15,676 nt of DNA from positions 1-15,676 of the forward strand of contig JBQCDV010000033.1 of NCBI GenBank assembly GCA_051960855.1. Direction: 5' to 3'. The notes under the pieces are model-generated. The model did no database searches. It saw only the letters and a program-made list of their open reading frames with translations, and was not told where the DNA came from. Numbering within the stretch: position 1 is the first letter of the stretch; every line of letters begins with the position of its first letter. A program made the position numbers and the translations under genes. Positions 1 through 6,730 of the stretch are shown piece by piece. The DNA comes from JBQCDV01 sp051960855. Lineage in GTDB: Bacteria; Actinomycetota; Actinomycetes; JAJZTN01.

Positions 1-741
1 CTGCGCGTCATCGTCGCCGACATGTTCGCCGCGATGGAGGACGCCGACGGGGTAGGCCTGGCGGCGAACCAGATCGGGCTGCCGCTGGCCGTCTTCGTCT
101 ACGACTGCGAGGACGACCAGGGTCGACGTCACCGCGGAGCGGTCGTGAACCCCCGGCTCGTGGCGACCGGCGGTGACATCGTCACCGACGAGGAGGGCTG
201 CCTGAGCCTGGTAGGCGTCTTCGACCCGACGCCACGTCCTGCGTGGGCCCGGGTCGAGGGGTGCGACCCGTGGGGCCGTCCGATCGTCGTCGAGGGTGAC
301 GGGCTGCTGGGTCGGTGCCTGCAGCACGAGGTCGACCATCTCCGTGGCCGGCTCTACAAGGACCTGTTGGAGGCGCCGGCGGCCGCGACTGCCGCCGGTG
401 CCGCCATGGAAGGAGCAGAGATGTCGGACCAGCAGCCGGGACAGTCAGCTCAGCCGGGGCGAGAGCCGTCCGCACGGGAGCAGGCGGAGGTGGAGCAGCG
501 CCGCCGAGAGGCGCAGGAGGCCTCCTCCGAGGCGCAGCAGTCCGGAGCCGCCAAGCACGGACAGGCCCCCGAGGGGTACATCGGGGCGGACGGTCCCGCT
601 GCCACCGAAGCCGACCGCGACGCCGACGCGGTGCGGGCCGCCACGGAGTGGCCCCTGTCCTCGGAGTTCACCGACCCGCTGCAGTCCCCGCTGCCGCCGC
701 GGGCGATGCCGCAGGACGAGAACGGCCTGCCTCCGGCCTGA
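1..741 (+). CDS. def: Peptide deformylase, 5'-truncated, with long C-terminal extension
   Basis: Peptide deformylase is a cytosolic metallo-hydrolase that removes the formyl group from the N-terminal methionine of new proteins. The reading frame is open from base 1, so the start lies upstream of the window. All three family motifs are present in order: GVGLAANQ at codons 17-24, EGCLS at 65-69 (metal-ligand Cys67) and HEVDH at 109-113 (two His ligands and catalytic Glu110). The enzyme normally ends soon after the third motif. Here the frame runs about 120 codons further without a stop, through an Ala-rich linker into a hydrophilic, Glu/Gln/Ala/Pro-rich tail that looks disordered. Codon 141 is an ATG with a good Shine-Dalgarno site, so this may be a fusion or two overlapping products. 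The enzyme assignment is secure; the role of the tail is unknown. Confidence 0.93.
   Translation: MRVIVADMFAAMEDADGVGLAANQIGLPLAVFVYDCEDDQGRRHRGAVVNPRLVATGGDIVTDEEGCLSLVGVFDPTPRPAWARVEGCDPWGRPIVVEGDGLLGRCLQHEVDHLRGRLYKDLLEAPAAATAAGAAMEGAEMSDQQPGQSAQPGREPSAREQAEVEQRRREAQEASSEAQQSGAAKHGQAPEGYIGADGPAATEADRDADAVRAATEWPLSSEFTDPLQSPLPPRAMPQDENGLPPA
421..741 (+). other. In-frame hydrophilic tail of the deformylase ORF, possibly a separately translated 106-residue protein
   Basis: An ATG at 421 lies in the deformylase frame and is preceded by GGAAGGAG (408-415) with a 5-nt spacer, about as good as any ribosome site in the window. From this ATG the product is 106 residues, very hydrophilic, with a charged helix-like stretch (AREQAEVEQRRREAQEA) followed by Gly/Ala/Pro/Asp-rich sequence. 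It has no cysteine, no membrane segment and no family I recognise. Either it is a low-complexity domain fused to deformylase, or the ribosome starts here a second time and makes a free small protein. The sequence cannot decide between these. Confidence 0.45.
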
Positions 742-765
742 CCCCCCGGCGCCCCGGGAGTCGGG

Positions 766-830
766 GTGCCAGGCGCAGTGCCAGACGCAGTGCCAGACGC
801 AGTGCCGTGCCACGCGCAGTGCCAGGCGCA
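766..830. repeat. 12-bp tandem repeat, five units plus a 5-nt partial unit
   Basis: The unit is GTGCCAGRCGCA, at 766-777, 778-789, 790-801, 807-818 (variant GTGCCACGCGCA) and 819-830, with a partial GTGCC at 802-806. It follows the deformylase stop and ends on the base before the palindrome that begins at 831. The unit length is a multiple of three, but the array is outside the flanking genes. Its last unit matches, on the other strand, the sequence just outside the second palindrome near 6693. Confidence 0.85.
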
Positions 831-889
831 GAAATGGGTCACGTCCCGCAGATTCCCGAGAGGAAAAACTGCGGGACGTGACCCATTTC
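831..889. repeat. Intergenic palindromic element, copy 1 (21-bp perfect stem, 17-nt loop)
   Basis: Arms 831-851 and 869-889 are perfect reverse complements; the left arm starts GAAATGGGTCACGTCCCGCA. The loop is 852-868. The element lies between the convergent deformylase and DoxX-like genes, so it could act at either mRNA 3' end. It has no run of T after the stem, so it is not a textbook intrinsic terminator. A related copy occurs at 6633-6693 with base-pair-preserving differences. Confidence 0.9.
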
Positions 890-970
890 CGTCCGTGTGG
901 CGTCAGACGGCCGGCGCCAGACGTCAGGCGGCAGGCCTCAGCCCGGCAGGCGAGGGCCGGGAGGCGTCAG

Positions 971-985
971 CCAGCCGCCGGCTGG
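971..985 (-). terminator. Short hairpin just past the DoxX-like gene stop (weak terminator candidate)
   Basis: CCAGCC (971-976) and GGCTGG (980-985) form a 6-bp stem with a 3-nt loop, 9 nt beyond the stop codon of the minus-strand DoxX-like gene. There is no U-tract. It is a weak candidate; the larger palindrome at 831-889 lies further downstream in the same direction. Confidence 0.25.
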
Positions 986-994
986 ACCTTCCCG

Positions 995-1492
995 TCACCC
1001 CGGCAGGTGCTCCTTCGCTGAGTGGGCGGCTGAGCCACCGGCCTTCTTGGCGAGCTTGGCGGCACGCTTGGCGCGGTAGCCAACCGACGGCTTGCCGGAA
1101 GTGTCGACGGCGGCGAGCCAGAGGCCGCCCATCGCGCTGAGGCTCTTGAAGAACTCGTGCGTCACCTGCGGCTTCTCCGAGGGAGAGGCGCGCCAGAAGG
1201 CGTTGTCGGCCCAGATCGTCGGAATCGACGACACCGCGAGGACGAGTGCGGACAGGCGCGGGAGCTTGCCCAGGGCGAGCAGGGACCCCGCCGCGACATG
1301 GGTGGCACCGTTGAGCCGGATGAGCTGCGCGGGGTCGGCGTTGAGCGAGCTCAGCCCGAGCTTGGGCCCGAGCACGTCGAGCACGGGCTTCGCGTTCGCC
1401 ACCTTGTCCTGCGGGTGCCGCACGGCATCCAGGCCGTTGTAGACATAGCTTGCGGCGAGCAGCGGGCGTGCCAGACGACGCACGAGCGGCAT
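995..1492 (-). CDS. DoxX-like integral membrane protein
   Basis: The product has 165 residues with about four hydrophobic segments (near 7-24, 60-76, 80-98 and 116-131) and a Lys/Ala-rich cytosolic-looking tail. The N-terminal pattern, LARPLLAASYVYNGLDAVRHP, followed by the second-helix segment containing LNGATHVAAG, is typical of the DoxX/DoxD family of small membrane proteins. Members are associated with respiratory or thiol-redox functions, but most actinobacterial ones have no proven role. The ATG at 1492 is well supported: AAGGAGGA (1504-1497) lies 4 nt upstream. The gene is divergent from the cox genes and convergent with the deformylase. Family is fairly sure; specific function is not known. 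Confidence 0.82.
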   Translation of the reverse strand: MPLVRRLARPLLAASYVYNGLDAVRHPQDKVANAKPVLDVLGPKLGLSSLNADPAQLIRLNGATHVAAGSLLALGKLPRLSALVLAVSSIPTIWADNAFWRASPSEKPQVTHEFFKSLSAMGGLWLAAVDTSGKPSVGYRAKRAAKLAKKAGGSAAHSAKEHLPG

Positions 1493-1783
1493 CAGGTCCT
1501 CCTTCGGAGCACCGCGGTGCCCCCAAGGAGTGCGCCGCGGTGGTGGGCAGTGTCATGGTCACTTCGGCTTGTCCCCGCGAAGCGCCTCCCGCAACCCCTG
1601 CCGCGAGCGAGAAGCATGCCTTCCTGCAACCTTCTGCGATCTTGCGACGGCAACCTCTGGCGCGTCGGTGACAGTGGTGGCATGGTGAGCGCCATCACAC
1701 CAGTGGCCCTCGCCTCGGCGGGGGCCTCCGGCTTCCGCAACCCGCTTGTTCACTGGCGATCGAGGACAGGAGCGGCACTTCCT
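1493..1783. promoter_or_regulatory. Divergent intergenic region between the DoxX-like gene and coxS, with an imperfect dyad
   Basis: These 291 bases must hold the promoters for the DoxX-like gene (leftward) and the cox operon (rightward). I see no convincing -35/-10 pair. An imperfect dyad lies at 1676-1701: GGTGGCATGG, 6-nt centre, CCATCACACC, with 8 of 10 arm positions pairing. It lies about 80 nt upstream of coxS and is a possible operator, but it may be chance. The coxS frame is open through part of this region, but the upstream sequence does not resemble a CoxS N-terminus. Confidence 0.35.
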
Positions 1784-2365
1784 ATGACACGCGTCTCGGT
1801 GACCGTCGACGGCGTCAGATATGACGACGACGTCGAACCCCGACTACTGCTCGTCCACTACCTGCGAGACCGGCTCGGCAAGGTCGGCACGGTCGTCGGC
1901 TGCGACACCAGCAACTGCGGTGCCTGCACAGTGCACCTGGACGGCGAGGCCGTGAAGTCCTGCACCGTGCTGACGGTCCAGGCGGACGGCAGCGACGTTC
2001 TGACGATCGAGGGCCTGTCGCCGGACGCGCCGATCGGGGCGTCGACCGAGGGCCTGCACCCGGTGCAGCGCGCGTTCCACGAGATGCACGGCCTGCAGTG
2101 CGGCTACTGCACCCCCGGGATGATCATGGCCGCGATCGACCTGCTGCAGGACAACCCGGACCCCAGCGAGCAGGAGGTCCGGGAGGGCCTCGAGGGCAAC
2201 CTTTGCCGGTGCACCGGCTACCAGAACATCGTGCGGGCTGTGCAGTCGGCGGCCAAGGATCTGCGAACGGCGCAGTCGGCCTCCCCGTCTGCCTCGGCTG
2301 ACTCCACAGGGCACATCGGCGCGCAGGCTGCGTCGTCGGAGACTCCGGCGGAGGTGGGGGCATGA
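1784..2365 (+). CDS. coxS: Form II CO-dehydrogenase-like small subunit, 2 x [2Fe-2S]
   Basis: This is the 193-residue iron-sulfur subunit of a molybdenum hydroxylase, which passes electrons from the molybdenum site to FAD. The N-terminal plant-type ferredoxin domain has ligands Cys40, Cys45, Cys48 and Cys60 (CDTSNCGAC...C). The C-terminal helical domain has Cys106, Cys109, Cys141 and Cys143 (QCGYC and LCRC). All eight ligands are present, so the protein should be functional. The ATG at 1784 gives the family-typical MTRVSVTVDG start and has AGGAG at 1768-1772 (11-nt spacer, rather long). An in-frame ATG at 1682 would add 34 atypical residues. The last 30 or so residues are a Ser/Ala-rich tail not needed for the fold. 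Its stop overlaps the coxL start by 4 bases (ATGA). Confidence 0.93.
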   Translation: MTRVSVTVDGVRYDDDVEPRLLLVHYLRDRLGKVGTVVGCDTSNCGACTVHLDGEAVKSCTVLTVQADGSDVLTIEGLSPDAPIGASTEGLHPVQRAFHEMHGLQCGYCTPGMIMAAIDLLQDNPDPSEQEVREGLEGNLCRCTGYQNIVRAVQSAAKDLRTAQSASPSASADSTGHIGAQAASSETPAEVGA

Positions 2366-4854
2366 GCGAGATCGACCCGCAGGAGGTCGCGGCGCAGATC
2401 GCCGACAGCCCGGTGGGGCCGGACACCGAGGGTTCGGACCGCCGCGAGCTCGGCGTCCCGCGTCCCCGCAAGGAGGACGCGCACCTCATCACCGGCCGCA
2501 CCACGTGGACGGACAACCTGTCGCTGCCCGGCATGCTGCACATCGCGATCCTCCGCAGCCCGATGGCGCACGCGAAGATCAGCCGCGTCGACGTGTCAGG
2601 CGCGCTCGGACGCCCGGGAGTCGTAGCGGCGTTCTCAGGTCAGGACCTCGCCGGCGAGCAGGGATCGCTGCCGTGTGCCTGGCCGGTGACCCCCGACATG
2701 GTCCATCCCGACCATCCGGCGATGGCCGTCAGCGAGGTCCGGCACGTCGGTGAAGCGGTCGCCTGCGTCGTCGCCCGTGACCGCTATGCCGCTGTCGACG
2801 CACTCGAGGCGATCGAGGTCGACTACGAGCCGCTGCCCGCTGTCCTGGACATGGAGGCCGCGCTCGCCGACGGCTCACCCCTGGTCCACGAGGACAAGGG
2901 CACCAACAAGTGCTTCACGTGGGTCTTCGACTCCGGCGAGGCCGGCACCGGCGACCCGATCGACGAGGCCATCGCGAACGCCGAGGTTGTGGTCAAGCGC
3001 CGTTTCCGGCAGCAGCGGCTGATCCCCGCGTTCATGGAGCCGCGCTCGGTGGTGTGCGCACGGCAGGGTGAGCAGTGGGCGCTGTGGTCGGCGACGCAGG
3101 TGCCGCACATCCTGCGGCTCATGCTGGCCCTGGTCACGGGCACCCCCGAGCACGAGGTCCGCGTCATCGCCCCCGACGTCGGCGGCGGCTTCGGCGGCAA
3201 GCTGCAGGTGACGCCCGAGGAGGTCATCACCTTCCTCATCGGCCGCAAGCTCGGCAAGCCGGTGAAGTACACCGAGACGCGCTCCGAGTCGCTGATGACC
3301 GCCCACCACGGCCGCGACCAGATCCAGGACATCACGATCGCCTCGGACCGCGAGGGCAACCTCAAGGGCCTCAAGGTCGAGCTCCTGGCGGACATGGGCG
3401 CCTACCTCGGCCTCGTCACACCGGGCGTGCCGGTCCTCGGCGCGTTCATGTTCAACGCCATCTACAAGATCCCGGCCTACCACTTCGCCTGCACCGGCGT
3501 CTTCACGACCAAGACGTGGACGGACGCCTACCGCGGCGCGGGCCGACCGGAGGCGACGTTCGCGATCGAGCGGATCATGGACGAGCTCGCGGTCGAGCTC
3601 GGGGTCGATCCGATGCAGCTGCGCGAGCGCAACTGGATCAAGCACGAGGAGTTCCCCTACACGACCGTCGCGGGCCTGACCTACGACAGCGGCAACTACG
3701 AGGCCGCGACCGAGAAGGCGATGTCGCTGTTCGGCTACGACGCGCTGCGGCGCGAGCAGCAGGAACGGCGCGACCGCAACGACCCGGTGCAGCTGGGCAT
3801 CGGCATCTCGACCTTCACCGAGATGTGCGGCCTCGCGCCCAGCCGGGTGCTCGGCTCGCTGTCCTACGGCGCGGGCGGCTGGGAGCACGCGCAGATCCGG
3901 ATGCTGCCCAGCGGCAAGGTGGAGGTCATCACCGGCACCTCGCCGCACGGCCAGGGTCACGACACGTCGTGGAGCCAGATCGTCGCCGACCGGCTCGGCG
4001 TGCCCTTCGAGGACGTCCTCGTCGTGCACGGCGACACCAACGTCAGCCACAAGGGCCTGGACACCTACGGTTCCCGGTCTCTCGTCGTCGGTGGCATCGC
4101 AGTCGTCAAGGCGGCGGACAAGGTGCTGGAGAAGGCCAAGCCGATCGCGGCGCACCTGCTCGAGTGCGACCCGGGTGACCTGGAGTTCGCCGACGGGGCC
4201 TTCCGCGTCAAGGGCTCGCCCGGCAGCACCAAGACGATCCAGGAGATCGCGCTGGCGACCTTCGCCGCCCACAACCTGCCCGACGGCGTGGAGCCGAGCA
4301 TCGACGCCGATGCGACGTTCGACCCGGAGAACTTCTCCTACCCGCACGGCACACACCTCTGTGCCGCCGAGGTCGACACCGAGACCGGGCGCGTCCGACT
4401 GCGGTCCTACGTCTGCGTCGACGACATCGGCACCGTCGTCAACCCGCTGATCGCCGAAGGTCAGGTCCACGGCGGCCTGGCGCAGGGCATCGCGCAGGCA
4501 CTGTTCGAGGAGGCCGTCTTCGACAGCGAGGGCAACCTGGTCACCGGCACCTTCGTCGACTACCTCATTCCGAGTGCAGCCGACCTGCCCAGCTTCACGA
4601 CCGACATGACCGAGACGCCCGCGACGTCCAACCCGCTGGGCGTCAAGGGGGTGGGCGAGGCCGGCACGATCGCCTCCACGCCCGCCGTCGTCAACGCCGT
4701 TCTCGACGCTGTCCGGCACTTCGGGGTCAGCGACATCGAGATGCCCTGCACCCCGGAGCGGGTGTGGCGGGCCGTGCACGATGCTCGATCAGGGGCCCAG
4801 TCATCCCAGTCCGGCTCGCTCGCTGGCGCGGGCACGACAGGAGGTGCGCAGTGA
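2362..4854 (+). CDS. coxL: Form II CO-dehydrogenase-like large subunit (molybdopterin-binding hydroxylase)
   Basis: This 830-residue protein is the catalytic subunit of a xanthine-oxidase-family enzyme that binds molybdopterin cytosine dinucleotide. Family marks include GGGFGGK at 274-280, PHGQGHDT near 528-535, and the conserved catalytic glutamate in GVGEAG (Glu766). The active-site loop reads AYRGAGR at 389-395. True CO dehydrogenases (form I) carry AYXCSFR, whose cysteine binds copper; that cysteine is absent here, placing the protein in the form II group. Its physiological substrate is unsettled. GGAGGT (2350-2355) precedes the ATG by 6 nt, and the start overlaps the coxS stop. The final 20 or so residues are Ser/Gly/Ala-rich. 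Subfamily is secure; a claim of CO oxidation would not be. Confidence 0.94.
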   Translation: MSEIDPQEVAAQIADSPVGPDTEGSDRRELGVPRPRKEDAHLITGRTTWTDNLSLPGMLHIAILRSPMAHAKISRVDVSGALGRPGVVAAFSGQDLAGEQGSLPCAWPVTPDMVHPDHPAMAVSEVRHVGEAVACVVARDRYAAVDALEAIEVDYEPLPAVLDMEAALADGSPLVHEDKGTNKCFTWVFDSGEAGTGDPIDEAIANAEVVVKRRFRQQRLIPAFMEPRSVVCARQGEQWALWSATQVPHILRLMLALVTGTPEHEVRVIAPDVGGGFGGKLQVTPEEVITFLIGRKLGKPVKYTETRSESLMTAHHGRDQIQDITIASDREGNLKGLKVELLADMGAYLGLVTPGVPVLGAFMFNAIYKIPAYHFACTGVFTTKTWTDAYRGAGRPEATFAIERIMDELAVELGVDPMQLRERNWIKHEEFPYTTVAGLTYDSGNYEAATEKAMSLFGYDALRREQQERRDRNDPVQLGIGISTFTEMCGLAPSRVLGSLSYGAGGWEHAQIRMLPSGKVEVITGTSPHGQGHDTSWSQIVADRLGVPFEDVLVVHGDTNVSHKGLDTYGSRSLVVGGIAVVKAADKVLEKAKPIAAHLLECDPGDLEFADGAFRVKGSPGSTKTIQEIALATFAAHNLPDGVEPSIDADATFDPENFSYPHGTHLCAAEVDTETGRVRLRSYVCVDDIGTVVNPLIAEGQVHGGLAQGIAQALFEEAVFDSEGNLVTGTFVDYLIPSAADLPSFTTDMTETPATSNPLGVKGVGEAGTIASTPAVVNAVLDAVRHFGVSDIEMPCTPERVWRAVHDARSGAQSSQSGSLAGAGTTGGAQ

Positions 4855-5708
4855 TCCCGGCAGCGTTCGACTACGTGGCGCCGACGAGCCTGGACGAGGC
4901 GGTCAGCGCGCTGCAGCAGGCCGGTGAGGACGCCAAGGTCCTCGCCGGAGGCCAGAGTTTGCTGCCGGTCATGCGGCTGCGCCTGGCCTACCCCGAGGTC
5001 CTCGTCGACCTCGGCCGGGTGAGCGAGATGCGCGGCGTGCGGGACGAGGGCGACGTCCTGGCGATCGGCGCCATGACCCGCCACTGCGACGTCATCGACG
5101 ACCCGCTGGTCAACCAGTACGCCCAGCTGCTCGCCATCGCCACCGAGACGGTGGCCGACCGGCAGGTCCGCCACCGCGGCACCCTCGGCGGCTCGCTGGC
5201 TCACGCCGACCCCGCCGGTGACCTGCCGGCGGCGGCCCTGGCGCTGGACGCCGAGCTCGTCGCCGTCGGGCCGGGTGGCCGACGCACGATTCCTGCGCGG
5301 GAGTTCTTCCTCGACTACCTGACGACCGCGCTGTCGCCGGACGAGATCCTCGCCGAGGTCCGTGTGCCCAAGCTCGGTGACGGCTGGGGCTACGCCTACG
5401 AGAAGTTCGGCCGGGTCGCCCAGTCCTGGGCCATCGTCGGGGTAGCCGCCGCCGTCCGCCGCGACGGAGACACGATCGCCGAGGCCCGCATCGGGCTGAC
5501 CAACATGGGCTCGACGCCCCTGCGGGCCACCGCCGTCGAGCAGGCTCTGGTCGGTGCCTCGGTGGACAAGGAGTCCATCACCCGGGCCGCCGCCTCGGCC
5601 TCGGAGGGGACGACCCCGCCGAGCGACCTGCACGGCAGCAGCGACTACCGCGCCCACCTCGCGCAGGTCCTGACCGCCCGCGCGGTGGCAACCGCGGCCG
5701 GGCTCTAG
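4851..5708 (+). CDS. coxM: Form II CO-dehydrogenase-like medium subunit (FAD-binding)
   Basis: The 285-residue product is the flavin subunit, which receives electrons from CoxS and hands them to an external acceptor. The two FAD-contacting motifs are visible: AGGQS at 32-36 and TLGGSLAHADPAGD at 111-124. The C-terminal part matches the CO dehydrogenase flavoprotein C-terminal domain. The GTG at 4851 fits the family N-terminus (IPAAFDYVAPTSLDEA), has AGGAGG at 4839-4844 with a 6-nt spacer, and overlaps the coxL stop as GTGA. That overlap implies translational coupling. The order coxS-coxL-coxM is the arrangement associated with form II clusters, whereas form I clusters are usually M-S-L. Confidence 0.93.
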   Translation: MIPAAFDYVAPTSLDEAVSALQQAGEDAKVLAGGQSLLPVMRLRLAYPEVLVDLGRVSEMRGVRDEGDVLAIGAMTRHCDVIDDPLVNQYAQLLAIATETVADRQVRHRGTLGGSLAHADPAGDLPAAALALDAELVAVGPGGRRTIPAREFFLDYLTTALSPDEILAEVRVPKLGDGWGYAYEKFGRVAQSWAIVGVAAAVRRDGDTIAEARIGLTNMGSTPLRATAVEQALVGASVDKESITRAAASASEGTTPPSDLHGSSDYRAHLAQVLTARAVATAAGL

Positions 5709-5716
5709 GGGCGGGC

Positions 5717-6598
5717 GTGGAGCTGGAGCACTCCTTCACCGTCCCCGCGGGAGTCGAAGACGCCTGGCGGACCCTGCTCGACGTCGAGTCGATCGCCCCC
5801 TGCATGCCGGGGGCGACGCTCGAGTCGGTCGACGGCGACTCGTTCACCGGCAAGGTCAAGGTCAAGCTGGGGCCGATCTCGATCACCTACGGCGGTGAGG
5901 CGACGTTCGTGTCGAAGGACGAGGCCAGCCACACCGCCGTGATCGAAGCCGCGGGCAAGGAGGCCCGCGGCTCCGGCACCGCCAAGGCGACCGTCACCGC
6001 GACCCTCACCTCGGAGTCCGCTGACAGCACCCGGGTCGACGTCCGGACCGACCTCAACATCACCGGCCGTCCGGCGCAGTTCGGGCGCGGCGTCATGAAC
6101 GACGTCGGTGCCAAGCTGATCGGGCAGTTCGCCGACTGTCTCGCCGGCAAGATGGCGGCGGGTGCCACCCCCAGCCCGAACGCCGCAGCTGCGGCTTCCG
6201 GTGCTGCCTCGGGCGACGGCTCCGGTGGTGCTGCCTCCGGTGACCGGTCCGGTGGTGCTGCCTCCGGTGACGGGTTCGGTGGTGCCTCGGGTGACGGCTC
6301 CGGTGGTGCTGCCTCCGGCGACGGCTCCTCCGGGACTACCTCCGCCCCGGCCATGTCGACTGGATCGGTCGGCGCCGGGGCCGGGCCATCGGGCGCTGCG
6401 TCCACCTCGGGAGCGGCGACGTCCCAAACAGCCGGTGGCACCGTCCGCCCATCGGTGACAGCCGCGCAGACCGGTGGCGACGACGGCGGACTCAATCTGC
6501 TCAGCGTCGTCGCCGGACCGCTGCTTAAGCGGGCCGCCCCGGTCGTCGCCGCCCTGGCAGTCGGCGCCCTCCTCTTCCGGTGGCTGCGCCGCCGCTGA
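5717..6598 (+). CDS. coxG: CoxG-like SRPBCC protein with repetitive linker and C-terminal membrane anchor
   Basis: Residues 1 to about 146 form a CoxG-type SRPBCC (START-like) domain, seen in MELEHSFTVPAG, the segment around IAPCMPGATLE, and GQFADCLAGKM at its end. CoxG proteins tie CO dehydrogenase to the membrane, and recent work has implicated them in quinone delivery. About 110 residues of Gly/Ser/Ala/Asp-rich linker follow, including five near-identical units of about nine residues (161-205). One transmembrane helix comes next (about 273-290, AAPVVAALAVGALLFRWL), ending RRR inside. The architecture fits a tethered domain. The GTG at 5717 begins 8 nt after the coxM stop, with only a G-rich stretch as ribosome site, so the gene is probably co-transcribed with coxSLM. 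Members with this long linker and anchor are common in actinobacteria. Confidence 0.88.
   Translation: MELEHSFTVPAGVEDAWRTLLDVESIAPCMPGATLESVDGDSFTGKVKVKLGPISITYGGEATFVSKDEASHTAVIEAAGKEARGSGTAKATVTATLTSESADSTRVDVRTDLNITGRPAQFGRGVMNDVGAKLIGQFADCLAGKMAAGATPSPNAAAAASGAASGDGSGGAASGDRSGGAASGDGFGGASGDGSGGAASGDGSSGTTSAPAMSTGSVGAGAGPSGAASTSGAATSQTAGGTVRPSVTAAQTGGDDGGLNLLSVVAGPLLKRAAPVVAALAVGALLFRWLRRR
6200..6332 (+). repeat. 27-bp coding tandem repeat in the coxG linker
   Basis: Five units encode GAASGDGSG, GAASGDRSG, GAASGDGFG, GASGDGSG and GAASGDGSS. Four are 27 bp and one is 24 bp. The frame is preserved, so length changes would alter only linker length. Close base identity between units suggests recent expansion by slippage or unequal recombination. 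Confidence 0.85.
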
Positions 6599-6632
6599 GA
6601 GCCACGACAACGACACGACAGCCACCGAAGCC

Positions 6633-6693
6633 AGAAATGGGTCAGGTACCGCACCTCCGCCGCCCGTGGAGTTGCGGTATCTGACCCATTTCT
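6633..6693. repeat. Intergenic palindromic element, copy 2 (21-bp stem with one G.U)
   Basis: The left arm is 6633-6653, starting AGAAATGGGTCAGGTACCGC; the right arm is 6673-6693. Twenty of 21 positions pair by Watson-Crick rules, and the other (6646 with 6680) is G opposite T, which would still pair as G.U in RNA. After one mismatch the stem resumes for 4 bp (6655-6658 with 6668-6671). It lies 34 nt after the coxG stop. No T-run follows the stem. It matches copy 1 at 831-889 apart from paired substitutions. Confidence 0.9.
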
Positions 6694-6730
6694 GCGTCTG
6701 GAGGCGGGAGGCGTCTTCATCCGGCGGCGC

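Noticed and set aside
831..889. Classical intrinsic terminator
   Set aside because: The stem is strong, but no run of T follows on either strand, and a related copy with paired changes suggests a repeat family instead. A terminating effect is still possible.
1682..1783. Upstream in-frame start for coxS at 1682
   Set aside because: It would add 34 residues with no similarity to CoxS N-termini. The ATG at 1784 gives the expected start and has a ribosome site.
2875..4779. 634-codon open frame antisense to coxL
   Set aside because: It is the mirror of a strongly conserved coxL gene. Its composition (Asp/Val/Gly/Arg/Leu) is that of a shadow frame in G+C-rich DNA, and it has no recognisable domain.
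2362..4854. Form I (CO-oxidising, Mo-Cu) carbon monoxide dehydrogenase
   Set aside because: The active-site loop is AYRGAGR rather than AYXCSFR, and gene order is S-L-M.
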